Source: Marasmius tenuissimus (lineage: Eukaryota; Basidiomycota; Agaricomycetes; Agaricales; Marasmiaceae). From it: a DNA stretch of 64,000 nt. A model generated the notes under the pieces. That model made no database searches. It was not told the origin of the DNA and worked only from the letters and a program-made list of their open reading frames with translations. The stretch lies in the NCBI GenBank assembly GCA_029532415.1, contig JAQOTA010000057.1:62001-126000 (forward strand), read 5' to 3'. Shown here in pieces: positions 11,627-22,900 of this stretch. How positions within the stretch are numbered: position 1 is the first letter of the stretch; each line of letters opens with the position of its first letter. A program made the position numbers and the translations under genes.

Positions 11627-14600
11627 TGAGCGTGTGAGTGGGTGGGTGTGTTGGAGGAGGGGAGATGGTGATGGTAGAAAGACAACCCAGATGAAGCCCC
11701 ACGAGCAGTGTGTACCCAGGCTGCGATCAGAACATGCGACATACAGCTGTTTCTTTCGACAGCAATTCCTTTTTTAGACCTCCGCCGTACTATGCCCACA
11801 CGGCACTTCAGAGCCCGGCCCAATGCCGTTGTTATCGATATGAATTCCTTGAATGAAACCGCTCATTGCTTCGATAAACGCCCTCTTGATCAAGTCTTCT
11901 ATTTGCGCCTATTTTCCTGGATCCCATCTGATACGCAGTCCCGACCGTGGTAACCTGGCCATCTCGTTGGTTGTATCTCAACGTGTGTTTTAACAACCTT
12001 GAAGAGATGTAGAGAGTGCCGAGGAGTCGTCTCTTCTACGAATAGAGCCTCGGAGCGGTGGGTGTCGCGAAACAAGGAGCATGGATCGGGATCGGCCCGG
12101 AGCTGAACTCGGAATTTCTTGTAAAGCGCCCATCAGCGTTTAATCCTCGCTTGTACTCGAACCACCACGAGCATCGACGACATCTCTCCCTTTCCTTTCC
12201 TCAAGTACCATTAACCTGCACCAAACGCTCTTCATAATCAATCATCAAGCTGAGCATCGGCTATTGAGGCGGTAGGTACGTGATTACTATCACTTTTAGG
12301 CCGCTCAGTCGAGACTCAACCTTTCGAAGGTTAGCTTTTTGGCGATTCAGATTAACAACTTCGATTCTCGGAGGATAGAAGAACAAAGGTGGCATTCATG
12401 GCTTTGACCCCTGCCTCCGAGCGTATGCATTCCACAGACACGGACTTGGTACGTCCCAACGTACTTCTCCCTGTGAAAATATCTTCAATTAGGTATGTTG
12501 GCTTCATCATAGCCTGAAAAAAGACCTATCAGTTCACAATTCGCTTGGTATCTGACTCCCCGTACTCCGCTATTGATATCTGAAGTTCAATTTTTCATCG
12601 GATCCAAACCGTCCGAATATGTCCCTCGAGACCAAGCAAGGAATCTCAAAGCTGTACGTTCCGCACCTTTGCCTTTCACTCTCATGGGCGATGGTCTTTT
12701 CTGAGTTGTCAAACGCAAGACTGGGCTTCTCCGCGTCTTCACTTCAACTACAGGTCATTCACAACGGGAACTTCGCTGGATATACATTTGAAGCTTTGTG
12801 TCTCGACAAGAAACCGTCCCAAGCCGACGTCTAGCCTCTTTATTTCTAACATGTATTGGATCGAAGAATTCGTTATCCAGTTTCACAATGGATTTCTCAT
12901 GGGCCCCTCGGACATTTGAGAGAAAGCGTCAGTTTTCCGTCAGCCTAGCGGCCTTGAGTTGACTCTCGGACTGTGTAAGGTTATCGAAAAATTGGACTCA
13001 CAGCAGCCGATGATACACTATCATCAGAACATTCGAAGAAACCGTTGGCTCATTTGAGCTACAAAGTCGGCAGGCCTGTACGTCAAAAGATTCATCTTAT
13101 TCTTTCGCCCCTCCACCGCTTGCATTCAACCCTACATACAACTTGTATCTCACGGGTCAAGTCTATCGATCCTCTGAACACCCGGCTAGTTAGTTCTATG
13201 AAGGCAGTCGGTCAAACTATGGGGCATTTTGATGAGGAAGCGTTGGACATGATCGCTATTTGTGAAGGTAACGCTATCCTCGCCTCAGGCTAACAATCGC
13301 CTTTTTTATGGTTAACTCGGGCAAAGGCACCGAGATACACAAACTCAGCGATTGCCAGAAGGTTCCCGCTTCTTCCGGGATCAAAGGTGAGTATCCCTGT
13401 CCGCCGTCTCCGTATACTCAAAGTCATGAAACTTAATGTTGCTTACTCGTTGCAAGTCCGGCTATGAGTGGTTGGGACGTGGTACTTGGGCATCTCGAAC
13501 CCGGTGTTTGAGCGGAGTACGACCTGGATATGCATGTACATTGGAGGGCCTGTTGAGTTTAGCTATCTGACGGACTGAATTCCATAGGTGAGCCTCCATT
13601 CTGCCGCTTACATCGTCGTTTTTGCTGTCAATCTAATGGTCATCCACATCCTACAGGCCGTCACAAAAAACTCGCTTAACAGGAAGGTCGAGGGCGAAGA
13701 CAACAAGCAATTGAGCGGGCGGATGACTATGTCTTTTTTCCACGCGGTGAGACGGAGGTTTTCAACCCGCTTGGGGCACCGATTTGGACTGGTACAAGCC
13801 TGAGACTTGGTCGTTATACCAACCCAAAGGGTACGACCTGCTTTGATATAATATGATGTATCAAGCTCAAGTTTGCCTCTTGGATGTGCTTACCGTCAAG
13901 CATTCCGGTCTATCAGCTTTCGCAACATACCTCGAGCTCTATTGTTTATGTTCAACGCGAACGTTACACGTTGAACCCTTTGATAGATCCCTATCTGGCG
14001 AGAGCCGATTCAAGAACCACCCGGGATACACACTATACTTTCACCTATTGAAGTTCAAAACCCGAGGTTCAAGCGGTTGATATTCATATTTGAGAATTCC
14101 GCAACTACATTACCGGCCAGTACCAGAACCCAGGATTCATTTGTTGGCAAAGTCAATATAATCTTCCAACCAAGTTCCCAGGATTCTTCCAGTTGGACTA
14201 CAGTTTCCTACTCCAGCAGATCGTCTTGGAGATCGCATTGACCAGGCTTGAGGGGATCATTTGGATCTCTGCTGATCCCACAAGAGCCCTGTGTTGTACG
14301 CGTTTTATCAAATCTGCACGCTCAAAATTGTGCGTGTGTGGACCGGAAATTTTGCCAACGCCAATGCTCTCAGGGTCGGATAAACATATCCAACTCCCTC
14401 GTTCAAGGTCGGGACTATGTGTATTGGACTAGATAATGGAGTGGCTGAGGAGAACGAGGGTTCGAGTGAGCGTTGTATTACCGGTGGTCAACTGTAAGCG
14501 GTGCTGCCCTAGAGTATCGGTTTTGTACGCTTATACCGCTCTACGGGACTTTGATCAGCATACTCAGTCTCAATCGAGGGTAGCGAGAGTAGGTACGGCA

Positions 14601-16770
14601 CTATCACCGTATTTTCAGCAACCCGTTCAGCCTATTCACAGGAGTCATTCTGACCACCTTACTCTCCCTGGCCCCTGAAAACTGCAAAAAACCTATCAAG
14701 AGGTCGTTTTGTATGGCAAACTATCTAAGTATCGACCGGATTTTTCGACGACGTAAGTCTAGGGGTGTTTAGATACTACCTGAATGCGCAAATGCTTCCA
14801 TCTTCGGATCGTGGCGGGCTTTACGACCAACCCACCTCAAGGCACTGTATTGTATCGTGCAACTGCCCGACAGTCCTCTACTCCGGTCTCAAAATCAAGA
14901 GAGAACGGGTTGCTTCGTTTGACGTTCTCATGCCTCACTTCAACTCGTAAGTGGGGGAAACAAGGACGCTCGAGGAGGTGGGTTGTCGATGAAACGATTC
15001 ATACGGTAGTAATTCAATCCATACCCCGTGTGTGCCCCTCAGGGGAGGAGCAGTCAGTACGCCAGCTCTTGTTCACCGCCACTCGAGCTCGATAATGCCC
15101 GTGTACTTTGAGTAAACATGGCGCCCGTAGCCAACAGTATACTCCAAGATTGGCCTTTTCGGATGATGGAGTTCGGATTCGATGGTTTTCGGTACGAGCG
15201 AGTGGATACAAAACATGCATATGTTCCTAAGATTCTCGATCAGGACGAATGGCCAAGCTTCAAGCGTAGGACCAGGTCCAAGTCGTGCAATTCCTCAAAT
15301 TCGTGGGCCATCTTTACGTGAAGCAAGCTTTCTAGAGGGCGGTCCGGTTAGACGAGTTGAGGAGACACAGACGGAAGATAGCTACCGATGTGTTATACTT
15401 GGCGACTCTGCTGTGTCGGGTAGCTGCAGGACACAAACTGCCTTACAAAACCGAGGCGCATCAACAGTCTCGGTGCAGCACTACCGTGCGTGATAGACAC
15501 AGTAGTCGATGTCTTCAACCTCCACGAAGATGAGTCTGCAAACTGACGAGGATCAGTCTCTCGCCTGTACAACCAAGAAAATCCACGTACCTCATTGAGC
15601 AACGTGTCCTCTGCATTCATTTTGAGTCCACCAAGTCGCGACTAGTCTGACGGTTCCAATCACCACCAACTTCAAAATCCCGAGCCTTAAAATTGTTGTG
15701 CATTACTATGAGATCCTGTGAGATTTGACTTGGGGGTGACTGAGAGATGAGAATAATGATTAGAGCTCGGAAGTCAAGAGGACTGAAGAATTGGCCCACC
15801 TATAGACGTCTGTACGGCGGTGAGACGCCTACCACAAATCCTCGAAGTACGATCCAAATTGGCAGTGTAGTGGCAACAATGCGTGCTTCTTGAACGGGGA
15901 TTTCCCTCTGCAACGACATCATGGAACCTATTTTGAAGTCAATGCCAGGAAAGGTTACAAGTGGGCATCGAGTTGGGGCGAGTCAGACCTGAGTACCCAC
16001 CAATTACGCCCACGCCGGGGAGAGAACTCGGATTCATGAGTTGCAGAGCCGGTTGTCAAGATCACCTACAACACTTCCTGCATGCCCGTTTCCCATCGCC
16101 GGCGGCCGAACCAGCCTATTACCAGTCAACCTTGGAGGATGACAATGATCCCGTATTGTTGGATGGCTCTTATGTTGAGTAGCGCGTAGAAACGCACGGT
16201 CAAGACGAATTGCCAACTCGGAGATAGAGGGCATGCGTCATCTTTGTTCCTCGCTCTGCGTCACCGACAAGAGCAAGAGGGATCTGGCCTGGATTCGAAA
16301 TGGCGGAGGAGAAAAAACCGAGAGGGGTGGAAGGGCTAGGCGCGTAGGCACTGATCACCCTATACGATATAGACAAGGTTAGTCAAAACTCGAGGCTCCG
16401 AAACATGGGTTCGAGAAGAGAGATAAAAATGCCTTTGAAAGGGCAAGTAGTGGTGCTTGTGAGCAACGAGAATGACGGATGAAACAGAGATAGATGTGAA
16501 AGGAGAATGAAAGTGGTAGGAGGAAGAGGAATCGGCAAACTTACTATGAGTCTCTGGATCTCGACCTCCTTTCTCTCTCAGGCCGCTGCAGCTCTATCAC
16601 CCGCTGGCCTGCTATGAGACCTCCAATTGAATTGCGGTCAGGCGAGAACAAGACCTCCTGCCAGGCACCGAGATGTTGTTGGTGCACAAAGGATCGAGAC
16701 TTCTCAAGACGTTTCTATGCAGGAGAGAGTAGCATACGAGGTTAGCATAACATTGGAAGCCAGGGAGAAA
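11627..16770. other. Spacer upstream of copy 2; promoter remnant then gene-poor DNA
   Basis: The first 300 or so bases match the upstream regions of copies 1 and 3, for example the run around 11720-11850 that corresponds to 1850-1960 and 22130-22240. Beyond about 12.2 kb I see only short open frames (about 105 codons or fewer) without domains, and scattered intron-like signals suggestive of decayed genes (12.4-13.3, 13.6-15.6 and 16.0-16.6 kb). No RNA genes or repeats with clear boundaries were found. Treat this stretch as intergenic. Confidence 0.45.
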
Positions 16771-16771
16771 A

Positions 16772-17580
16772 TTGTGCAACTTACCGAGCTTCCTTCCTTT
16801 CCACGACACCCTGTATCACAAGAAACTGACACGGGGCACCAAGCAGAATTTCACGGCCATGAAACTGGATTCGGGAACTATGAAGATTAACCGGCCCAGT
16901 AAATCAACCCTTTCCCATCCAGTAAAGGCACACCTCAACGAAGGAAGAGGCTGAGGTTTTGCGACTGCTAACTTTATGAATTCACGAAGGCGTATCTTAC
17001 AATATAATGTAACGTTAACAAGTTTGATTCGCGACCGATAATTTCTTTTGTGGAAACACAATGCCCGTTTATAAGGCAGTGTATTGGCCCCTAAAGGCGC
17101 GGAACGGTACTTAAATAGGCATGTATTACCATATATGACCATCGGTAAGGGCCGGAGCCCCGCCTCGTGAGCGGGCATTGTGTTTCCATAAAATAATTAT
17201 CGAACGGGAATCGAACTTGTAATCGCTGCATAATATGTAGGATACACCTTCGTGAATCCATCAAGTTAGCACTTGCGAGACCTTGATCTTTTCTTTCGCT
17301 AGCACTGGGTGCAAAATAACATAATGCACGTGGTATTATTCAATTTTTATGCTAAATTTATTCCAAATTTGGCATTTTTTGAAATAAATTCAGCATAAAG
17401 ATTGAATAATACCGCGTGAATTATGCTTTTTTGCACCCAGTGTAGAGTGTACCTTTACAGAATGGGAATGAGGTGATCAGTCGGCCCAATTAACCTTTAC
17501 AGTTCCCGAATCCAGTTTTACGAGCGTGAAATCCTGGTTGGTGCCCCGTGTGAGAAGGTCAGGGTCGAGGCTGGGTTCCA
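16772..17580. repeat. Large degenerate inverted repeat with duplicated gene-end fragment
   Basis: The left arm, read on plus from about 16826 to 17102, matches the right arm read on minus from about 17560 down to 17139, with a short centre near 17103-17138. The arms share a coding-like segment: plus LTRGTKQNFTAMKLDSGT and minus LTRGTNQDFTLVKLDSGT. They then share a non-coding stretch, including GCTAACTT, ATTCACGAAGG and the identical GGAAACACAATGCCCG. The substitutions preserve the peptide, so the fragment was probably coding when it was duplicated. The right arm holds an extra 141-base insertion (17302-17442) that is absent from the left arm. A tRNA-like B box (AAGTTCGATTCC, minus strand near 17200-17215) lies in the conserved part, but no full cloverleaf could be folded. 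Confidence 0.7.
17302..17442. mobile_element. Palindromic MITE (TA target site, mariner-like)
   Basis: A 141-base AT-rich element whose two halves are inverted copies of each other almost from end to end. The left end reads CACTGGGTGCAAAAT (17303-) and the right end read on minus gives CACTGGGTGCAAAAA (17442-). It is bounded by TA on each side (17300-17301 and 17443-17444), as expected for a TA target-site duplication of Tc1/mariner-type transposases. It has no coding capacity. It interrupts one arm of the larger inverted repeat, whose other arm (near 16940) supplies an approximate empty site. Assignment to Tc1/mariner rests on the TA duplication and inverted ends only; no transposase gene for it is present in the window. 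Confidence 0.78.
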
Positions 17581-17640
17581 CATCCTCAGGAGTCATCAAC
17601 CTCAACCAGGTCTCTGTTGTCTTCATCAACACATCTCGTT
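17477..17640 (-). pseudogene. Fragment of a protein-coding 3' end, duplicated in the inverted repeat
   Basis: On the minus strand an open stretch ends in DLLTRGTNQDFTLVKLDSGT followed by VKVNWAD and a stop at 17477. A related sequence, LTRGTKQNFTAMKLDSGT, lies in the opposite orientation at about 16826-16890. I do not recognise the family. Shared amino acids despite base differences suggest a real former exon, but no upstream exons with matching frame could be linked. The neighbouring plus-strand reading (17617-17790, peptide DEKLQQIRALLFSSRP) also looks coding-like, so strand and gene membership of this part remain open. Confidence 0.35.
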
Positions 17641-20242
17641 GACGAGATACAGCCTCCAGGCGACGAGAAGCTCCAACAAATCCGTGCCCTGCTCTTTTCC
17701 TCAAGACCTAACCGCGACACTCCTACCGAGCTCCGTCTCGCCACGAACTTGGCCCATTTGGGATTAGAGATTGAGCTTGTCTTCTCAGGCTTGACCGATG
17801 TTCGTGAATGGGTTGGGTGCAGAGCACAAATCGTCTATTAATTCTTCGAGGCTAAATGGCTCCGTTTTCAGATGAGTTTTCATGGACGTACTCCCATCAA
17901 CTTCTATGTTCGTTTTAGTCGATTTGATGAGGCCAAAGTTCGGTCATTTTCAAAGATAGTATGAATCTCGGTGGAATCCTGCAGAGTCAGGCCGTGAGCG
18001 ACGAGGAATCCAAAATATCAACAGCCTCCAGTAGAGCCGACCGTGCAACCATAGACATAACGATGGAAAAGACAATTGTCTTTCGTCGTGATCGTGGTTC
18101 GGGAGAAAGGGTGACATCAAACAAGCGCCCGTCGTTGCCTCTCTCATTCCACCATCCTTCCGACCAAACGATATTCTTTTGTGGGTTGTTGGTGAGCTCA
18201 CTAAACCTCTTCGGTACTACGGCCTCAATAGGGCTTATTTTAGCTCGGAAAGAAATCAACGTCGCCCAACTTCCGTCCTGCATCAAGACCAACAATTTGA
18301 TCTTTGACCATGCGCAATCCCGGCGAGCGTTCCAGAAACTTCTGCAACATCTTGAAGTTTTGGCCCAAGCCTCCGATGAATCGACAGCAGAATGTGTATA
18401 CTTTTAGACAATTGATTTCGTCTCGCTTTGCGTCTGACGTCCGGTCATTCAGGCAAACCCAGGACTGCAGCCCTGGCATCCATAACGTGCTACTCTCCGC
18501 CATGGATTGAGGTCTACGAGCTTTGGAAAGTGTAAATCATCCTTCTCCGAGTCCTAAGGAGGATGGCAGGTCTCAGGCCTCAGGCCATGGTTCATTGAGA
18601 CGAGCTGTGGATATCATGCAAGTACGTCTGCTTCATTCCCTGATCCACTCTCACCTATGAATGCGTTATTCGTTTCTAGACTTGGGACACGAGTTTCGTT
18701 GAAGCGACGTTCCGGAGCCCGCTATGAGCGTGAACGAGAAGCTGTCAGCGAGGGTATGTAGGTGCCAGCGGACTGCTATCACCATGGCCTCGACGCTCAC
18801 AACAGTGTACGTTTCTCTCAGTCCATTCCATACAGCCACTTCTGAATGGACAAATCAGCTGGCTGGTATCGTGCCAGGTCGTCTTTACGCCTCCAGCCTT
18901 AAGAGTAAAGATGATCTCAATGGATCTAGACAGAAAGAGACGAAAAAGAGAGTACTCAATGTTAAACGGGCCCCGAGATGAATCTCTGTTTCGAGGAAGT
19001 GAGTTTCACGCCGATAGCCGTATACTTTACCTCTGCTCACTTTCACTTCTCAGTCGTCGGCCTCTTCTGGAGCTGTTCAACCGTGCATTCGTCCATCAAA
19101 TAAAATCTCCTCGCGCTCGTTCTCCAGTGACAAAATTACTCCGCTCAGGATTATTATGCCCGGATATACATAACTTGCATCGAGGATTAGACGGATTTGG
19201 ATAGACCATAGCGACAGGATCTAAAGATGCGGGAAAGGAAACTTTTGGAAGGGTCGAATAGATCATGGGGGCTGTTGGGAGGTGAGTACTTGTACGTCCT
19301 GATACATCTCACTAGTTTGGGTACTGAGATCATGGGTTCAGTTTCTCGGTCCTGGAGATGAGAAAGGCTGCAGCGACGGCCAGCCGAATGCACCATCATC
19401 CGACTCAGCGTCCAAGGTTCACGAAAAACCCTCTGAAAATGGCTAAAAAGCTGCAGAATATCTCAAACTCAGGCAATATGGCGCATGATTCAGCCCAAGA
19501 TACGACTGGGATTCAGCCGCGCTCGCGAACATCAAGTAGCACCAGTGAGGACTCCACCAACTCAGAGGTTGCCTGGAGCATATCGCTGGAGATGACGGGC
19601 GTTAGGGCAAGAGTGATGGTCGATGGTATTCGCACTCGACATGATAGGAGTACTGTACCCTGCCAGTCTGTGGACTTGTATCGTGTTTTTCAAGGAAATA
19701 CAGTACATGAAAAGAGCTAGCGCGGCAGTTGATGTAAGTGATAGAATACCCAATGAGGAAAAAAGGTAACAATGATGCCCAAAACTAAAAGCTAATAGTG
19801 AGAATGTCCGAATCATCCGAGAGCGTGGATGAGAGGGGGGAGAGTAGGGCAGATAGGAACCCAGCGGAATGAGCGCCAGCTGTTGTTGCTAATGATAGTG
19901 GAGTGAGATAGGCTAGAGCGAGAGGTATGAAGTGGGTTTCGTACTTTTTGACGCAGTGGATGTTGGAGGTTTGCATTCAGACTCTGCCAAGTAGGGGTTT
20001 AGAGATTCGCATGGGGATGGTAGATGAAGCTGACCTTGCTCAGACTGATTCAGGTCATTCGCAGGCTGGAAAACATGTTCACCAACTCCGGTATGTCGAA
20101 CAAAATCAGCTGTGGTCGGTTCTAAACCGTGAGGGAGTCGAGTTGGGTGAGTTGTAATGGGATTTTCGAGTGCTGAGATGTTTGCTATCGAGGGCGAGGC
20201 TCCAACATCGAGGGAAGGCTCTGCCAACGAAATCAGAGAAGA
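17641..20242. other. Gene-poor spacer between the inverted repeat and copy 3
   Basis: About 2.6 kb with short open frames on both strands, including a 148-codon plus frame at 17961-18407 and a 120-codon plus frame at 19358-19720. Neither contains a recognisable domain, and both could be chance or decayed exons. On the minus strand at 20227-19913 an open stretch (peptide EPSLDVGASPSIANIS) resembles the C-terminal tail of copy 2 (EPLLEVGGLTFTTDVS). It is therefore either the spliced last exon of copy 3 or its decayed remnant. No RNA genes seen. Confidence 0.4.
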
Positions 20243-22050
20243 TCAGACGACGGCAAAGGGAAGGAATAGGTAAAACGAGCCTTGGTTGACCCGTGCAAAC
20301 CGATCTGAGTCGCTCAGAGGTAGGTAGATGTTTTCGTCGAATTCGAGAAATTGAGCGAAGTCGGTGGTGGACAGGTCAAAACCTCGAAGGACTTGATATT
20401 GGCGTAGGTGACTGTAGGCATCATTAGACCAAGAGTATGAGTAGAAATCTTGAAAGAGGCCGAGCTCTGTTGGAAGGCCAAAGTCGTGGCAGAGGTCTTC
20501 AGAGAGCGGAGAGTGGCCGTCTTCGTCAAAAGACCAGAAATGAAGAGAAGAGGTGTCGGCACCGCGCAGTCCAAGGGGAGGTGGTCGGACAAAAAGGTAG
20601 ACTGGTTGTTGGGATTGTTGGCGGGCTTCAGAGTATGAAAGCCAGCCAGACAACTCGGCGCGAGGGTAGACAAGCTCTGAGAGATGTTGGTGGGTGGAAG
20701 GGGAGTGGAAAATGAGGACGCACTGTAAACACCAAGATCCTCGTCCAAAGAGATTCCACGAGCACTGAAAACACTCCAGGCCTGCGTCATCCACGCCCTA
20801 TCTGCATCCCAATTCCATTCCAACCGAAGATAGCCTCCACCAGCGAGTGTGAATCTACTCAAGGTGTTAGATGAGAGAAGTGGATGGTTTTTTTGAACCC
20901 ACCTTGTCATCCCATTTTCCAACACTTTTTGATCTGAAAGACTATCCTCCATACTCTCCCAGACATTGTTTGCGACGGCGATGGGGGTGTTTGTCAACCT
21001 CAAAATCACAGTCGGCCGAAGGACTCGTTCAGGCACGTCAATCCAGGCACCCGAGGAAACGACTCCACGGACAACAACGTCATCGACTTGCTTCGACTTG
21101 AGGCTCGCCAAAAAGTGCAACAGAACGTCTTCTTTGACGAGCTCTGCGGTCAAGGGCAGCTCCTCCTCGCCAAAAGCCCACACCCCAAGCGGAGTATGTG
21201 GTCCTGATGGACCACGGCAAAACACTCCCCTCCCCAGATCCACCCACAATTCTTTCCCCCCGCAATCCAATTGCCTCTGTAATCATTTTGTTCAATTGTA
21301 TCCGGATATTATACTGACTACTTACACACAAACTGTAGAGATACATCTCTCCAACAACCCCTGCATTCAACTTTGCAGCCGGCACCAGCTCTGCAGAGAA
21401 ACTCAGTGGAAATAGCCCTATCGCATGTAACAGGTCCGTACCATTGTGTAGTAGTACCGATGGATTTGCTGACAAGTTGTAACCGTACATTTGAGGTACA
21501 TTCAAAGTTCTAGAGCAGCTTGAGCATCCGTTCAATGGGAGGAAAGCTGATACGCGCAGTTGGCTCATGAAAATAGCAAGATCCTTCTCAAACGCCTGGG
21601 GCAAGCTCCAGCTTTCATTATGGTCGAATGGATTCCTGGCATACCTTCTTCGCATCTGGGCCGCTGTATTCCACCACCGTGAAGGTTCTGCCCGGTCGGT
21701 CGACAAGTTCTGCCGCACAAATTAGCCTATCAGCTCGAACCTGACCCTCTTCACAGGATTGACATCGACAACAATCTTCGTCGTCCCAATATCGCGGGTA
21801 TTGGCCTATACCAATATTCCTCAGCCTACAAATTGCACCCCGCTTCACATAGAAGTACTAGGGAACAATCAGAAGCAAGCCCACAAAGACAGCTCGAGCT
21901 GCTGACCTCGTCCAACTCGGTGTGTTCCTTCTCCTCCGCTCGGACGATTGTTACCGTGTGGTTGATCTGATCTCCTTGAACGTGACTGAAGCTGCCGCTC
22001 CCGCTGGTTACTGTGGTGTTTGTTGCGCTTTCAAAAAAATGAGATTCCAT
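20243..22050 (-). CDS. Expanded Agaricomycete family protein, copy 3 (one non-canonical splice site)
   Basis: Third paralogue. Exons on minus: 22050-21907, 21857-21655, 21595-21558, 21509-21442, 21390-21326, 21276-20903, 20854-20724 and 20676-20243. Conserved blocks are the same as in copies 1 and 2: GSFSHVQGDQINHT, CRCQSC, NELVPAAKLNAG, GVFCRGPSGP, GMTRFTLAGG, WNWDADRAW, YPRAELSGWLSYSEA and YLFVRPPP. Intron 3 needs a GC donor (GCGCGT at 21557-21552), where copy 1 has GTGCGT and copy 2 has GTACGT at the same place. The downstream GTATCA alternative shifts the frame and reaches a stop. The gene is thus either spliced at a GC-AG intron or dead. The stop at 20243 follows FLPFAVV; copy 2 reads on past this point. 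Function unknown. Confidence 0.7.
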
Positions 22051-22900
22051 TTAACTTGTGAATGGATGGGTATGATCAAGGGGGGGGGGGAAGGTGATGG
22101 TAGGAAGGCAACCCGGGTGTATTATCAAGAGCAGCCCATTGTGGTCAGAACATGCGATGTCCACGCTGTCTTGTTCAACAGCAATCCCTCTTATGGATCT
22201 TCCAGAGCCCGGCCAAATGCTTTCCTTATCGATGTGATCCCAATCCCATAAGAGATACAGTTTGGGTCCCGATAAAGCCACTCACTGCTGTGATAAACGC
22301 CCAAACCTGTTCATGTTCTATCTCATCGGTCCGAATCCATTTATAGTCTTCTTCCGTGATGATAAGAGTGGTCATCCAGATGGTCGCCTGATGAATCTGC
22401 GACGAGGTTCGAAAGATAGCAGAGGATGCAGAGTGAGTCGTATCATGTCGAGCCTCGGGTGGTGAGTGTCATGAAACAAGGAGCACGAATCGGGATTGGG
22501 CCGGAACCGAAACAGAACTTTGCAAAAAGCGCCCATGCCTCAACTTGCACTTGAACCACCACCACCGGGAACCGGGATACTAGTTTGTGGTATCCACCGC
22601 TGTCTACTCCAAGGTATCAAGTCAGCTTCTGGGTTTTGACTCGAGTGGTGGGTAGTTTGTATTATCCCCGGGCCATTCGCGAGGTTGAGTCTTGCCCTCG
22701 GTAGTTGGCGGTTTCAGGTCCCAGACTGCATGTTTCAAACTTCAGCAGAGAAAACGTCCTCGAGCCAGTTGATTCCAGAGAAATATCAACGTTATATATG
22801 GCTCACGGGTTGGTACCGGGCATATAAACTCTAACTGACGACTGTTTACCCGTACTGTTACTTTTGGCACACCTAGAAGCCCCAAGTTTGTTACCTATTC
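22051..22900. promoter_or_regulatory. Upstream region of copy 3, conserved with copy 1
   Basis: Near-identical over long stretches with the region upstream of copy 1, for example 22330-22430 against 2060-2160. Copy 3 lacks about 30 bases found in copy 1 near 1900-1930 and carries an 11-G run at 22080-22090 just before the start codon. The TATA-like octamer on the minus strand is at 22346-22339. Shared upstream DNA indicates duplication of gene plus promoter. No factor-binding site can be named with confidence. Confidence 0.35.

Noticed and set aside
17160..17290. Possible tRNA gene on the minus strand (B-box-like AAGTTCGATTCC)
   Set aside because: The T-arm and acceptor stems do not pair, the sequence is one arm of an inverted repeat, and the other arm has further mismatches. 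Noted only as tRNA-like.
17961..18407. 148-codon plus-strand frame as a gene
   Set aside because: No domain, no supporting splice structure, and comparable open frames on the opposite strand; cannot be separated from chance.
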